Origin: Bin90 sp965204855
GTDB lineage: Bacteria; Chloroflexota; Dehalococcoidia; Lucifugimonadales; JADFKI01
NCBI GenBank assembly: GCA_965204855.1
Contig: OZ242018.1
Span: 1,488,001-1,552,000, forward strand
Direction: 5' to 3'
Length of the DNA: 64,000 bases
The position numbers and the translations under genes were made by a program. The notes beneath the pieces were generated by a model. That model was not told the origin of the DNA. It saw only the letters and a program-made list of their open reading frames with translations, and ran no database searches. Of this stretch, positions 15,732 to 24,812 are shown in pieces; within the stretch, counting starts at the first letter, position 1; the number at the start of each line of letters is the position of its first letter.

Positions 15732-17429
15732 ATGGTAGAGAGAATACCCGATGGAGACCAGGGAAGCGGGGACAGCCTGAAAGACCTAGTGCTGTCTTCG
15801 CTGCAATCGACGGGTTTCTGGAGCTTTGTCGCGGCAGTAGTAGGCGTAGTAGCACTGCTGGCGGGCGGAGCGATGTACTTCACCGTCGAGGAACTCCGGG
15901 AGTTTTCGGTAACGGTAATCGTTATCGGGATCGTGCTTGTTTTTCTGGCGCTGGTGCTCTCGCCGAGGGCGATCGCGATATTCCTCGTTGGACGGCAGGG
16001 GCGGTACGGCAGCAACATCGTTGTGCTGACAATCGCGTTTTTCATTATTGTGCTATTGGTGAACTTCCTTCTGTACAGGAATCCGACTCGCGTAGATGTT
16101 ACGGCAACGCGAATCTTCACACTGTCGGACCAGACTGTGCAGATACTGGAGGGAATGGACGGTCTTGTTCGCGCAAACGCTTTCTTCGTGCCTTCAGATA
16201 CGCGGAGTGCGGCTGCGCAGCAGCAAGCGGAGGACATGCTCAATGAATTTACGCGGCGGAGCAACATGTTCAGCTACCGCTTCGTAGATCCGGAGTTGCA
16301 ACGCAGCGTGGCGCAGCAGTACGGCGTGGATTCGTTCCCCGCAATAGTGTTCGAGGACCTGGAAGAAGGGACAATACAGAACGTCCAGTCGTTCTCGGAG
16401 CAGGACTTTGTTACGAGCATCCTCATCGTTACCGGCGCAGAGCAGAAGATTGTGTACTACCTGACGGGGCATGATGAGGCAGGATCGACGAGGGATGTGC
16501 TGTCGGGCGCGATAGACGAGGATAACGGTCTGGACTACGCGATAAGCGGCATGCAAAGGGACAACTATCGCGTGTTGCCGCTGAATCTGAAGCAGTACGC
16601 GAGCGTGCCGGAAGATGCTGCCCTGGTGGTTATAGCGGGTCCGAAGCAGGACCTCGACCAGGAAGAATTCGCGGCACTCGATGCTTACATGAAGGGCGGC
16701 GGCAGGATGATTGCGCTGTTCGACCCTGCGACGCCGGACACATTCAATTTCCTGGTGGCGCAATGGGGCCTGCTTCTCGCGACGCGAGACCCAAGTACGA
16801 ACAAACCGCTCAGCATCGCAGACGCTGTCAGCAATGTCGCAGGCGAGGAGCTGACGCCACTCCTGCAGAAGGCGAACGTGCAGTATTCGACAAGTACTTC
16901 ACCGACGACACCGGGCATTCCGATTGCTGACCAGATCGATGTTACATTCTTCCCCGAGGTAACGGCGGTTGACAGGCTGATACCTGTCGAAGAGACGCCA
17001 CCTTTCGTGCGCATATCACCGATAGCTATGACAACACCGGCGAGCTGGCTGGAGTCGAATACTGAGGAAGTGAACTTCGACGCGGGCGAGGAGCGCCTTG
17101 GACCGTTCCCGGTCGCTGTGGTTGTCGAGGCCACGGGAACTATCGACGAATCGCTCCGGCATCCGGTTTCTAAGTTCGTGGTGTTTGGAGACTCGGACTT
17201 TGCCAAGAACAAGTTCTTCGCATCGAGCGACAACGCGGACTTGTTCCTGAATTCGGTGAACTGGCTGGCAGACGACTACGAATTAATTTCCATACGACCG
17301 AAGGTATTCCCTTACAGGGAGCTGGTGGTTACCACTAGGGGGCGCGACTTCATCAAGTGGTCGAGCTGGTTCGTGCCTCCGGTCATCATGCTGATTATCG
17401 GCGCGGTAGTGTGGTGGCGAAGGCGCTAG
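15732..17429 (+). CDS. GldG-like ABC transporter auxiliary protein
   Basis: A 565-aa protein of the ABC_transp_aux / GldG group. Three N-terminal helices (about 30-52, 58-80 and 95-115) lead to an extracytoplasmic part starting NPTRVDVTATRIFTLSDQTV, the family hallmark. It then has the conserved VYYLTGHDE segment and a VVIAGPKQDLDQEEFAALD block, and ends in a C-terminal helix (WFVPPVIMLIIGAVVWWRRR). Known relatives act with GldA/GldF in an exporter that supports surface structures or gliding; here the substrate is unknown. Confidence 0.88.
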   Translation: MVERIPDGDQGSGDSLKDLVLSSLQSTGFWSFVAAVVGVVALLAGGAMYFTVEELREFSVTVIVIGIVLVFLALVLSPRAIAIFLVGRQGRYGSNIVVLTIAFFIIVLLVNFLLYRNPTRVDVTATRIFTLSDQTVQILEGMDGLVRANAFFVPSDTRSAAAQQQAEDMLNEFTRRSNMFSYRFVDPELQRSVAQQYGVDSFPAIVFEDLEEGTIQNVQSFSEQDFVTSILIVTGAEQKIVYYLTGHDEAGSTRDVLSGAIDEDNGLDYAISGMQRDNYRVLPLNLKQYASVPEDAALVVIAGPKQDLDQEEFAALDAYMKGGGRMIALFDPATPDTFNFLVAQWGLLLATRDPSTNKPLSIADAVSNVAGEELTPLLQKANVQYSTSTSPTTPGIPIADQIDVTFFPEVTAVDRLIPVEETPPFVRISPIAMTTPASWLESNTEEVNFDAGEERLGPFPVAVVVEATGTIDESLRHPVSKFVVFGDSDFAKNKFFASSDNADLFLNSVNWLADDYELISIRPKVFPYRELVVTTRGRDFIKWSSWFVPPVIMLIIGAVVWWRRR

Positions 17430-17441
17430 AAACGTTCATGT

Positions 17442-17476
17442 ATCGGGTCGCCTCGAGCTAGGCCGACCCGATTTTG
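17442..17476 (+). terminator. Intra-operon terminator or attenuator hairpin
   Basis: ATCGGGTCG (17442-17450) and CGACCCGAT (17464-17472) pair perfectly, with further inner GCCT/AGGC pairing, and are followed by TTTT. It lies between the GldG-like gene and the DUF4340 gene, so it probably reduces rather than ends transcription. Confidence 0.6.
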
Positions 17477-17490
17477 GAGAGAATGACCGG

Positions 17491-18606
17491 ATGAATCTGA
17501 AGGCAACGGGCGCAATAGTAGTGGCGGCTCTGCTCGTCGGCATCGTCGCGTGGAGCAACGTATTCGAGATTGCGGTAACGCGCTTCCAAGAGGGCGGCCT
17601 GGATAACTACCATGTGGTGCAGAGCGGCCTTGGACGGTTTGTGCTGGTGGAGAAGAAAGCCAAGAAGTCTCCGTGGTTCTACCAGGTTGCGGAGGACGAT
17701 ATCGAGACTATCAGCGTTACATACCTAGACGATAAGCGTGTGAGTTTCTACAAGACGGAAGACAGAACCTGGGCGTTCACGGACCCGGAGGGCATTCCGC
17801 CAAACTACAACCGCTGGGGAGGCGTTACGCTGCTGTTGAGCGGGCCCGGGACTAGGCGGGACCTTACTGCGGTACAGCCATTGATCGATGACCCGGCGCA
17901 GTACGGATTGGACGATCCCGACACTATAGTCGATGTGGGACTGACCGCGAACAGGAGTGTACAGTTCAGGCTGGGCGACCTGACTACGGACGGCAGGCAT
18001 CATTACGGGCAGGTAGCCGGATTTCCGGATCTTTTCCTGATCGCATCGAGTTGGGGGGACGTCATCAGCAGGCTCGCCAATGAGCCACCTGTACCAAAGT
18101 GGTATGTGCGGCGCGACCCGGTGTCAATCGTCGAGCTGAACGTGTATTTTGGCAATCCCACAACGGAAGATACTCACCTCGTTTCGTTCATACAGGACTA
18201 CAGGACAAACGAGTGGAGCGTCATTGACTACAAGGTCGATGAGGAAGAGCGCCCCATCGACATGGAGATATGGGAGCCTCTGATCCCACTGGTGCCCGGC
18301 CCGGAAAACATGACCATCGAAGTGTCCTCCGTAGATGACCAGGACTATACGCCATGGGGAATCGACGACGATTCCGATGCAATTGAGATACGGTTCTCCG
18401 GCGAAACTGAGCGAGGCACACGGTTCACGGACGGCGTGCTATTGATTCTTGGGGACAAAAGCGAGGACGGCAGCGTATATTACGCAAAGAATGAGTCCAC
18501 TTTTGTTCGCCAACCCGTCATCGGTATGCCGGCGGACTGGGTAGATGCCTTCGTGGAACTCGCCAAGAACCCACCCTACGGACAAGAAAGCGCAGAGAGC
18601 AATTGA
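17491..18606 (+). CDS. DUF4340 domain protein, exporter-linked
   Basis: A 371-aa protein with one N-terminal membrane anchor (about 6-24) and a large extracytoplasmic part. Blocks such as ISVTYLDDKRVSFYKTEDRT, RDLTAVQPLIDDPAQYGLDD and VQFRLGDLTTDGRHHYGQV are the repeated DUF4340 pattern (GLD plus strand motifs). DUF4340 proteins commonly follow GldG-like genes in bacteria. The start ATG 17491 has GGAGA about 10 nt upstream. It closes the operon. Confidence 0.85.
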   Translation: MNLKATGAIVVAALLVGIVAWSNVFEIAVTRFQEGGLDNYHVVQSGLGRFVLVEKKAKKSPWFYQVAEDDIETISVTYLDDKRVSFYKTEDRTWAFTDPEGIPPNYNRWGGVTLLLSGPGTRRDLTAVQPLIDDPAQYGLDDPDTIVDVGLTANRSVQFRLGDLTTDGRHHYGQVAGFPDLFLIASSWGDVISRLANEPPVPKWYVRRDPVSIVELNVYFGNPTTEDTHLVSFIQDYRTNEWSVIDYKVDEEERPIDMEIWEPLIPLVPGPENMTIEVSSVDDQDYTPWGIDDDSDAIEIRFSGETERGTRFTDGVLLILGDKSEDGSVYYAKNESTFVRQPVIGMPADWVDAFVELAKNPPYGQESAESN

Positions 18607-18749
18607 CATCGTTGGACAGACCGGATGGCATGAGATAAAGTTGGCTCGTCTTTGGGAATGGTCGCAGAACCATACTTCGACAGACCGCAGGCGAACGAAA
18701 ACGCCATAACACCCGGATAGAACTGGTTAATCGATCCAGATAGAGATTT

Positions 18750-18775
18750 GGGGCAGGCTTTGTGCCTGTCCCTTT
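18750..18775 (+). terminator. Terminator of the exporter operon
   Basis: GGGGCAGGC and GCCTGTCCC pair over 9 bp with one G-U, loop TTTGT, then TTT. It lies about 145 nt past the DUF4340 stop and just before cinA. Confidence 0.6.
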
Positions 18776-18803
18776 GCATAAGGCTTGATTGTGGAGGCGC
18801 TCA

Positions 18804-20063
18804 ATGCATGCCGAAATTCTGTCGATAGGTACGGAGCTTCTCATGGGCGAGTTGGTTGATACAAACTCGTCCTATCTTGCATCGGAACTGGCGAAGCTCG
18901 GAATCGAGGTGCGTTGGGTAACCAAGGTTGGAGACGACCCGGACAGGCTGCATGAGGCGATTGAGCGGGCTTTCAGGCGGTCGGATGTTACCCTGACATC
19001 GGGCGGACTCGGACCAACTTCGGATGACCTGACACGGGAAACCATAGCTAGGGTGTGCGGCGAGGAGATGACGGTTCAGGACGACCTGCTAAAGCATCTG
19101 CGAAGTCTTTTTGCCAACAGGGGCTTTCCGATGCCTGAAACGAATGTGAAGCAGGCGACGCTCATACCGTCCGCCGAGGCTATATCTAATCCGATGGGCA
19201 CAGCGCCGGGGTGGTGGGTAGAGCGCGAGGGCAGCGTGATTGTGGCAATGCCGGGTCCTCCGCGTGAGATTCAGCGTATGTGGACAATCGAGGTTGCGCC
19301 TCGCCTGAAGGCGCGCAACACGGGAATCGCAATCGCTACGCGCAATCTGAAGACCTTTGGCATTACAGAGGGCGGCTTGGACGAATTGCTGTCGCCGCTG
19401 TTTAAGAGCGAGAATCCAGTGCTAGGCATATACTCGAAGCAGGATGGAATTCACCTGCGCGCTATCGCAACGGCAGCGACGGATGAAGAGGCCAGCGCGC
19501 TGATTGCGCCGATGGAAGCGGAGATACGCGGCATCATTGGCGACGACGCAATCTGGGGGGAGGACGACGAAACGCCGGAGTCGAAAGCGATTGGACTGCT
19601 TAGAGACGAGGGTTTGACCCTGGCAGTCATGGAGGCGTTTACGGGTGGGCTGTTGAGCAATAACCTTACGGAGGTCGAGGGAAGCGAATCAGTGCTCAGA
19701 GGCGGCGCGGTCGCGAATGGCGCCTATTCACCGGTTAGCCTGGGCGTAGATGCCCGGATTGTGGAGAAGCATGGGTTTGCGAGCTGCGAGGCGGCACAAG
19801 AAATGGCAAGGGCGGCGCGCCAGACCTTCGGAGCCGACATTGGCATTGGGATCAGTCCGCTTGCGCTGGAATCAGCCGACGGGAGCGTGGTCTCGGGGAC
19901 TTCGTTCATCGGGTACTCGATGGATGGTCGGTCAGATTCGACCTCAGGACACTACCCTACCCGCCGCCTGAGGATACGCAGCCGCGCGGTAACGCATGCA
20001 CTGCTGGGGATGATCCGTTTCGTGCGCGGAGCGCCGCTTGAGGCGGTTAGGCCGCAAAGGTAA
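18804..20063 (+). CDS. cinA: CinA-family protein with a degenerate C-terminal deamidase domain
   Basis: A 419-aa two-domain protein. The N-terminal MoCF/COG1058 domain is well kept: MHAEILSIGTELLMGELVDT, then TSGGLGPTSDDLTRE and PGPPREIQRMW. The C-terminal PncC (NMN deamidase) domain is altered. The usual AESCTGG reads MEAFTGG, so the Ser-Cys pair is lost, and the following strand has NGAYSPVSLGV in place of the usual SYSNEAK-type segment, so the usual Lys is missing. ADP-ribose or CoA-type pyrophosphatase activity may remain; the deamidase is probably inactive. ATG 18804 is set by GGAGG 6 nt upstream. Confidence 0.88.
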   Translation: MHAEILSIGTELLMGELVDTNSSYLASELAKLGIEVRWVTKVGDDPDRLHEAIERAFRRSDVTLTSGGLGPTSDDLTRETIARVCGEEMTVQDDLLKHLRSLFANRGFPMPETNVKQATLIPSAEAISNPMGTAPGWWVEREGSVIVAMPGPPREIQRMWTIEVAPRLKARNTGIAIATRNLKTFGITEGGLDELLSPLFKSENPVLGIYSKQDGIHLRAIATAATDEEASALIAPMEAEIRGIIGDDAIWGEDDETPESKAIGLLRDEGLTLAVMEAFTGGLLSNNLTEVEGSESVLRGGAVANGAYSPVSLGVDARIVEKHGFASCEAAQEMARAARQTFGADIGIGISPLALESADGSVVSGTSFIGYSMDGRSDSTSGHYPTRRLRIRSRAVTHALLGMIRFVRGAPLEAVRPQR

Positions 20064-20129
20064 GTAATCTGCCTTCGGATAGCCTTCGGATATCGTCACA
20101 GCGGAGATGCGAGTCGGGAGGCAGTATAA

Positions 20130-20153
20130 AGGGCAACCGTTTCCGGTTGCCCT
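20130..20153. terminator. Bidirectional terminator hairpin after cinA
   Basis: AGGGCAACCG and CGGTTGCCCT form a perfect 10-bp stem with loop TTTC (GAAA, a GNRA tetraloop, on the minus strand). It lies between the convergent cinA and VWA genes; TTTAT follows on the minus strand. Confidence 0.65.
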
Positions 20154-20227
20154 ACGTCTTTGCCATTTTTGTGGTGTTCAACAGCTTCAGGTCAAGCGCG
20201 ACACTTTTCTCTGACCGCTGCCTGACT

Positions 20228-20244
20228 CTCTCCCAAAGGGAGAG
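20228..20244. terminator. Second hairpin between cinA and the VWA gene
   Basis: CTCTCCC, loop AAA, GGGAGAG: a 7-bp perfect stem about 20 nt past the stop of the minus-strand VWA gene. Confidence 0.4.
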
Positions 20245-20263
20245 TGAAATCTGCTGGCTGATA

Positions 20264-23200
20264 CTACATCGTGAGCTTCTTGTAGAGATACAGCAGGCGC
20301 GAAGGCAACTCGTAGATGTCGTCAAGCACTTCGTAGCCCATGTCCGAACACATCGTCTTTAGGTAGTCGTGGCCGTTCTTGTCCACAGTGAGAGCGAAGG
20401 CGTTGATGCCTAAGTTCTTTGCCTCGTCGAGCGCCATCTTGGTGTCGTGGACGGCGTACTCCTTCTCCACACCCTCTCGACTGTATCCCCTATCCTGCGG
20501 CCTGCCGTCACTGATGAGGAACATCAGCTTGGTGCGGGCGTCCTGCTTGTCGAGCTTGTATGTGGTGTGTCGTATGGCGGGGCCCATACGGGTGGCGTGC
20601 AGGGGCGCGATGCGGTCTATGCGCCTCTTCACGCGATCGGAGAAGTTCTCGTCGAGGTCTTTGATGGTGTAGAATTCGACGTTCTCCCTGCCATATCCGG
20701 AGAACCCGTATATACCGTAGAGGTCGCCAATCGCTTCAAGCGCGTTGATGAGCAGGACTATCGCCTCTTTCTCAACGTCTATGATGCGCTTATAGGAACG
20801 GCGCATCGCTTCACCTCGGCGTGTGCGCAGCCAGACCATGTACTCCACCGGGTCGTCGGGCGCGTCCCAGTCGTCGGTGTTCTTGCGGGTGTCGTCGATC
20901 GCCTCCGCGGTGGATGCGCTGGTGTCTAGCAGGAATGCCACGGCAACATCCCGCTGCACCTTATTGCGCCGCCAGTAGAACTTGTCGCTCGGGCTTGCGC
21001 CGGTCTTCATGTCCACGAAGGCTTCGATGATATCGTCTATATCAATCTCTTCCCCGTCTTCGAGCTTGCGTACCTTGCGGAACATCTCCGGCACCATCAT
21101 CTCGAACTGGCGGCGAATCTGCGTCACCAGCGTGCCGTAGTTGCCGAGCGTATTCCCATAGTACGAGGGGTCGCCTTCCTGCATCGTCTTCTGACGCACG
21201 ATGCACCAGCGGGGCTTGTAGTCGTCCGCGCGGAAGTCCCATTCGTCATATACGAATGTCTGAGGTTCGTTCGCTTCCAGCTCACCGCCATCCTCATCGA
21301 CATGTACGAGAGGACCCTGCCCGAATTCAGGAGATTGCGGCGCATCCACCCCGGCTTCCTTCATAAGGTTGTTCGCCATTGTGTTGCTGGACTGCTGGAT
21401 TTCCCCCTGCACCGCCTCAAGTTCAAGTTCGGCGCTGTTCTGAAGAAGCTCTTCAAGCATTTCCTGAGTTATGGGTTCGCCGCTCGCCTCGCCACCTGAC
21501 TCATCCTGCTGCATGCGAAGCTGCTCAAGAAGCTGGACGAGTTCGGGCTTGAAGTCACCGCGGAAGTCCACTTCCTCGCTCGATTCGTAATCCTGCTCGC
21601 CTTCCGGGCGCATCTGCATCTCCATGCCCTGCGCTATCTGCTGGAGGAGAGACTCCATTTCGTCCGAGTCCATGTAGTCCTCTTCCATTTCGTCGGACAT
21701 GTCCAGGTCTTCCCAGTCCTCCGGTGGGGCTTCTTCGTTGGGAATCTGGGAGATGATGGCGTATATTCGGAGTGTAGCTTCGGCGGTGTCCTCGACCGAC
21801 GCCTCGGGGTTGAGCACCTGCCTCATAATCCGGCCGATCTGGCGTGCTTCCTCTTTGTACTGTTCGGGCGCCGGCAGACCTTGGTATTGCTGCAAACTGA
21901 GCCTTACGAGGAACTCGACCATCGCCTGGCGCATAGGAAGCTCGGTGATATTCGGGCGACTGGCCAGCGAGTCCGTTTGCACCTGAGTGTACGGGCTGCG
22001 GATTCCGCGATATTCATGCTTCACGCGGGCGTCAAGACGTGCTTCCTCTACGACCGTGTAGATGTCGAGTGCGAGTTTGCGGTCGTCAAAGAGGTCGAAG
22101 AAGCGCTGGACGTCTGTGGCCCAAGCTCTTTCGAGGGCCTCGTCGTCCACTTCGGGCGAGTGACCGTTTTCCCTGCCAGACGTCGCCGCGGCCCTCTTGC
22201 TAGCGAGGTCATTGCGAAGGTCGTCGAACATTGCGGAAGGTCTGTCGAATGCGAACCTAAAGCTGCCGAATTCGAGACGCGCGACCTGATGAGTCGAAAC
22301 CACCTTGAACCAGTTGAAGTTCTGCAGTTTAGTCAGGTAGCGGTCAACCAGGTTGGGCAGGAATACGGTTGTGCCTTCCGTTGTGGGGGCTTCGCTGGAC
22401 ACCCAGCCTATGTTCTTGTCGGCGAGTTCGCCGCTCTCCGACAGCTTTATTTCCGCGCCGGCGAGTCCCCGGCAGTACATCTCCATTACGTCCTTGATTC
22501 GCACGAATTCCACGCCGGAAGACAGGGTCTCAAGCATTTCCTCTGAGCGGGCAGACTCTATCTTGAAGTAGGCTAAGCCGCCGTCGCTGTTCTGCTGGAG
22601 GATGTTCACGCCCTCGGCGTACCATTTTTCGAGCTGGTTCATAGTGAGCTTGTCCAGAGCCTGGGGGCATGCCTTTATGAACTCCGGTACAGCAGGCCCG
22701 GAGCGCGGCATAAGCGCCTCAGCCATGCCGAGAATCTGCTCGTGGTCATGAGTGTCAATCTGGGCGAGCGCGTTGGATGTCTCAAGCATGACGCTAGGTA
22801 TGTTCATCCCACCGCTATGCACGAGCTGTTCCGAAAGCTTCAGAAAGCGCAGGCGCTGGGTGCCTTCGATGCGCGGAAGCGCACGCGCTCCGGACTCGAA
22901 GAACGCCTTGATTTCGCGCCATCCGGAATCAACCAAGGCAGATGCCATATTGATGAATGCCGCCCTATCCTCACCGATCATCGGAAAGAGCTGTTGTCCA
23001 AGCGTGAGACAGTCAGACGCCAAGTCGTAGGAACGGTGGGAGAGAGCGTCAAGGAAATTGGCGAAGCGTTCCATCTCCGGGAAGCTAAGGTCTTCGAGTA
23101 GCGCAGGGCTGGACTGGAAGAATTTGCAGGCCAGAGTGCTGGACTTCCATGTGCCCTTGTAGAGGCTGCGACCCAGATTGGACCAGCTTTCGATGTGGCG

Positions 23201-23548
23201 GGACCGGAGCTTGCTCATTGTGCCTGGGCTCGCCTCGAAGTAGGCTGCCGCGAGCGTGGGGGATTCCACGCATAGCTCCTTGCCGCATTCCGTCCACTTA
23301 AAGAAATAGTTAAGCGGCATGAATCCGAGCACTTTGGAGCTGACCTTGTAGAACTCGGCTGCGGCCTCCCAGGAGCGAACGGTTTCCTGCGCGATTTCGA
23401 GTCCGGCGTTTGCCCACTCTCGCATCTGCGCGTCGGTGAGGTTCGGCGGCATCTGTTCGCGCGCCCTGTCGAACTCATCAACTACGGAACCCGGGTATTT
23501 TCCCAACTCGGCCCTGATGTCGTCTAGTGTTGCCGCCTGATTGTTCAA
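20264..23548 (-). CDS. Giant VWA-domain protein, NorD/CbbO-like
   Basis: A 1094-aa protein. Residues 1-420 are helical and rich in repeated short helices with an aromatic-Ser-x-LG pattern, with no signal peptide. Residues about 560-720 are very acidic (PPEDWEDLDMSDEMEEDYMD). The C-terminal von Willebrand A domain begins near 865 with a full MIDAS start, LLDTSASTAEA, followed by LISDGRPQDRG and a terminal DDIYELPSRLLYLYKKLT. This is the layout of NorD/CbbO partners of MoxR-type AAA+ ATPases, which insert metals or remodel target enzymes. The start is TTG 23548 after AGGAGG. Its ATPase partner is three genes upstream, at 24813. Confidence 0.82.
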   Translation of the reverse strand: MNNQAATLDDIRAELGKYPGSVVDEFDRAREQMPPNLTDAQMREWANAGLEIAQETVRSWEAAAEFYKVSSKVLGFMPLNYFFKWTECGKELCVESPTLAAAYFEASPGTMSKLRSRHIESWSNLGRSLYKGTWKSSTLACKFFQSSPALLEDLSFPEMERFANFLDALSHRSYDLASDCLTLGQQLFPMIGEDRAAFINMASALVDSGWREIKAFFESGARALPRIEGTQRLRFLKLSEQLVHSGGMNIPSVMLETSNALAQIDTHDHEQILGMAEALMPRSGPAVPEFIKACPQALDKLTMNQLEKWYAEGVNILQQNSDGGLAYFKIESARSEEMLETLSSGVEFVRIKDVMEMYCRGLAGAEIKLSESGELADKNIGWVSSEAPTTEGTTVFLPNLVDRYLTKLQNFNWFKVVSTHQVARLEFGSFRFAFDRPSAMFDDLRNDLASKRAAATSGRENGHSPEVDDEALERAWATDVQRFFDLFDDRKLALDIYTVVEEARLDARVKHEYRGIRSPYTQVQTDSLASRPNITELPMRQAMVEFLVRLSLQQYQGLPAPEQYKEEARQIGRIMRQVLNPEASVEDTAEATLRIYAIISQIPNEEAPPEDWEDLDMSDEMEEDYMDSDEMESLLQQIAQGMEMQMRPEGEQDYESSEEVDFRGDFKPELVQLLEQLRMQQDESGGEASGEPITQEMLEELLQNSAELELEAVQGEIQQSSNTMANNLMKEAGVDAPQSPEFGQGPLVHVDEDGGELEANEPQTFVYDEWDFRADDYKPRWCIVRQKTMQEGDPSYYGNTLGNYGTLVTQIRRQFEMMVPEMFRKVRKLEDGEEIDIDDIIEAFVDMKTGASPSDKFYWRRNKVQRDVAVAFLLDTSASTAEAIDDTRKNTDDWDAPDDPVEYMVWLRTRRGEAMRRSYKRIIDVEKEAIVLLINALEAIGDLYGIYGFSGYGRENVEFYTIKDLDENFSDRVKRRIDRIAPLHATRMGPAIRHTTYKLDKQDARTKLMFLISDGRPQDRGYSREGVEKEYAVHDTKMALDEAKNLGINAFALTVDKNGHDYLKTMCSDMGYEVLDDIYELPSRLLYLYKKLTM

Positions 23549-23559
23549 GGCAATGCCTC

Positions 23560-24132
23560 CTAGCGAGGGATTTCGATAAGCTGCAAGAATCTATCAAGTA
23601 CGCGCGCCGTGGCTCCAAATATGATATGCCCGTCATAAGCGAAGGCCGGAGCGTATTCAAGGTCTCCGCCGGAGATACGGATGTCATCACGGCGGTTCGC
23701 GCTGTCTAACAGTGAGGATACAGGCACTTCCAGCACTTCTGCAACCTCTTCTTCCTGGGGACTGAAGTCATAAGGGTATGGGATGACTCCGGCAAACGGG
23801 CTGGTGCAGAACCCGGTTGTGGTCGCGGTCTCGTCAAGAGCACCTAGAACCTCTACATCTTGCGGGTCTATGCCCATCTCTTCATGGGTTTCACGCAAGG
23901 CGGTGTCAAGCAGAGTTCGGTCGCCCGGGTCCATCTTGCCGCCGGGAAAGGAAATTTCACCTTTGTGGCTGTCCACTCTACTGGACCGCTTCTGAAGCAG
24001 CAGGCAATGCCCGCCGTCTTTTGAGAAGACCAGCACCATGATGCCTGCCGGAGTGAGCGAAGGATCGTCTATTCGGCGGTGGGGGTTCTGAGCGACTACT
24101 CGCTTAATATGGTCTATGAACAGGTTGCCCAT
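23560..24132 (-). CDS. Nudix hydrolase, CoA pyrophosphatase (NudL) type
   Basis: A 190-aa protein with a complete Nudix box (GGKMDPGDRTLLDTALRETH, continuing EEMGI) and the upstream KGEISFPGG and LLQKRSSRVDSHKG features of the CoA diphosphatase subgroup. It would cleave CoA or its derivatives to 4'-phosphopantetheine and 3',5'-ADP. The stop lies 11 nt before the TTG of the VWA gene, and that gene's AGGAGG overlaps the end of this one, so they are coupled. coaE is in the same cluster. Confidence 0.88.
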   Translation of the reverse strand: MGNLFIDHIKRVVAQNPHRRIDDPSLTPAGIMVLVFSKDGGHCLLLQKRSSRVDSHKGEISFPGGKMDPGDRTLLDTALRETHEEMGIDPQDVEVLGALDETATTTGFCTSPFAGVIPYPYDFSPQEEEVAEVLEVPVSSLLDSANRRDDIRISGGDLEYAPAFAYDGHIIFGATARVLDRFLQLIEIPR

Positions 24133-24200
24133 CTAGGCGGGTTCGCTTTCGTGGTATTCGGTCAGCCCGCGACTTGGCGGCAGTCTGCCCATATATGGCG

Positions 24201-24677
24201 CTACGGACCATCGTAGGCTTTACGCAGCTTGTTGATGTCTAATTTTTTCATCGGCAGCATAGCATGAATTACCTTTGAAGCTTTCTCCGAGTCGTCAAGG
24301 AGACTCGTCAGAGCTGCGGGCACAACCTGCCATGAAACGCCGAATTTGTCCTTGAGCCAACCACATTGAACTTCTTCTCCGCCCTCGGTGAGCTTGTCCC
24401 AGAAGTAATCTATTTCTTCCTGAGTTTCGCAATTGACGATGAAGGAAACCGCCTCTGTGAATGGTATTTCAGGGATGCCGTCGAAGGCGATATATCGTTG
24501 ACCTTCCAGTTCAAACTCTACCAGAGAGGACCCTCCTGCGGGGTCCTCCGGCAGTTTGAGGGAGCTGACGATTTTTGAGTTGTGGAATATGGAAGTATAA
24601 AATTCGGCGGCTTCTTCCGCCTGACCGTACAGCCAGAAATGTGGCGTTATCTTCTGTATGTCTGCCATCGATGACAA
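24201..24677 (-). CDS. PhnB-like VOC superfamily protein
   Basis: A 158-aa glyoxalase-fold protein of the PhnB / 3-demethylubiquinone methyltransferase-like group. It has ITPHFWLYGQAEEAAEFYTS at the start, FDGIPEIPFTEAVSFIVNCE in the middle, and the typical end FGVSWQVVPAALTSLL. Relatives have no agreed function. It sits between norQ-like and nudL-like genes on the same strand. Confidence 0.85.
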   Translation of the reverse strand: MSSMADIQKITPHFWLYGQAEEAAEFYTSIFHNSKIVSSLKLPEDPAGGSSLVEFELEGQRYIAFDGIPEIPFTEAVSFIVNCETQEEIDYFWDKLTEGGEEVQCGWLKDKFGVSWQVVPAALTSLLDDSEKASKVIHAMLPMKKLDINKLRKAYDGP

Positions 24678-24785
24678 TCGTCCTATAGGGTTTCCTTGAC
24701 TGAAGTCTAGTTAAACCCAAGCAGTTAGCATAATCTTCTTCACCCATAAGCGCGGCCTTCGCCTTCGCAGACGCAGGCCCTAACC

Positions 24786-24808
24786 TTCCTTCCTCATGTG
24801 GGAAGGAA
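24786..24808. repeat. TTCCTTCC/GGAAGGAA hairpin
   Basis: An 8-bp perfect stem with a 7-nt loop, 5 nt beyond the stop of the NorQ-like ATPase gene. It is similar in sequence to the hairpins at 5285 and 56928. Confidence 0.4.
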
Positions 24809-24812
24809 CGCC

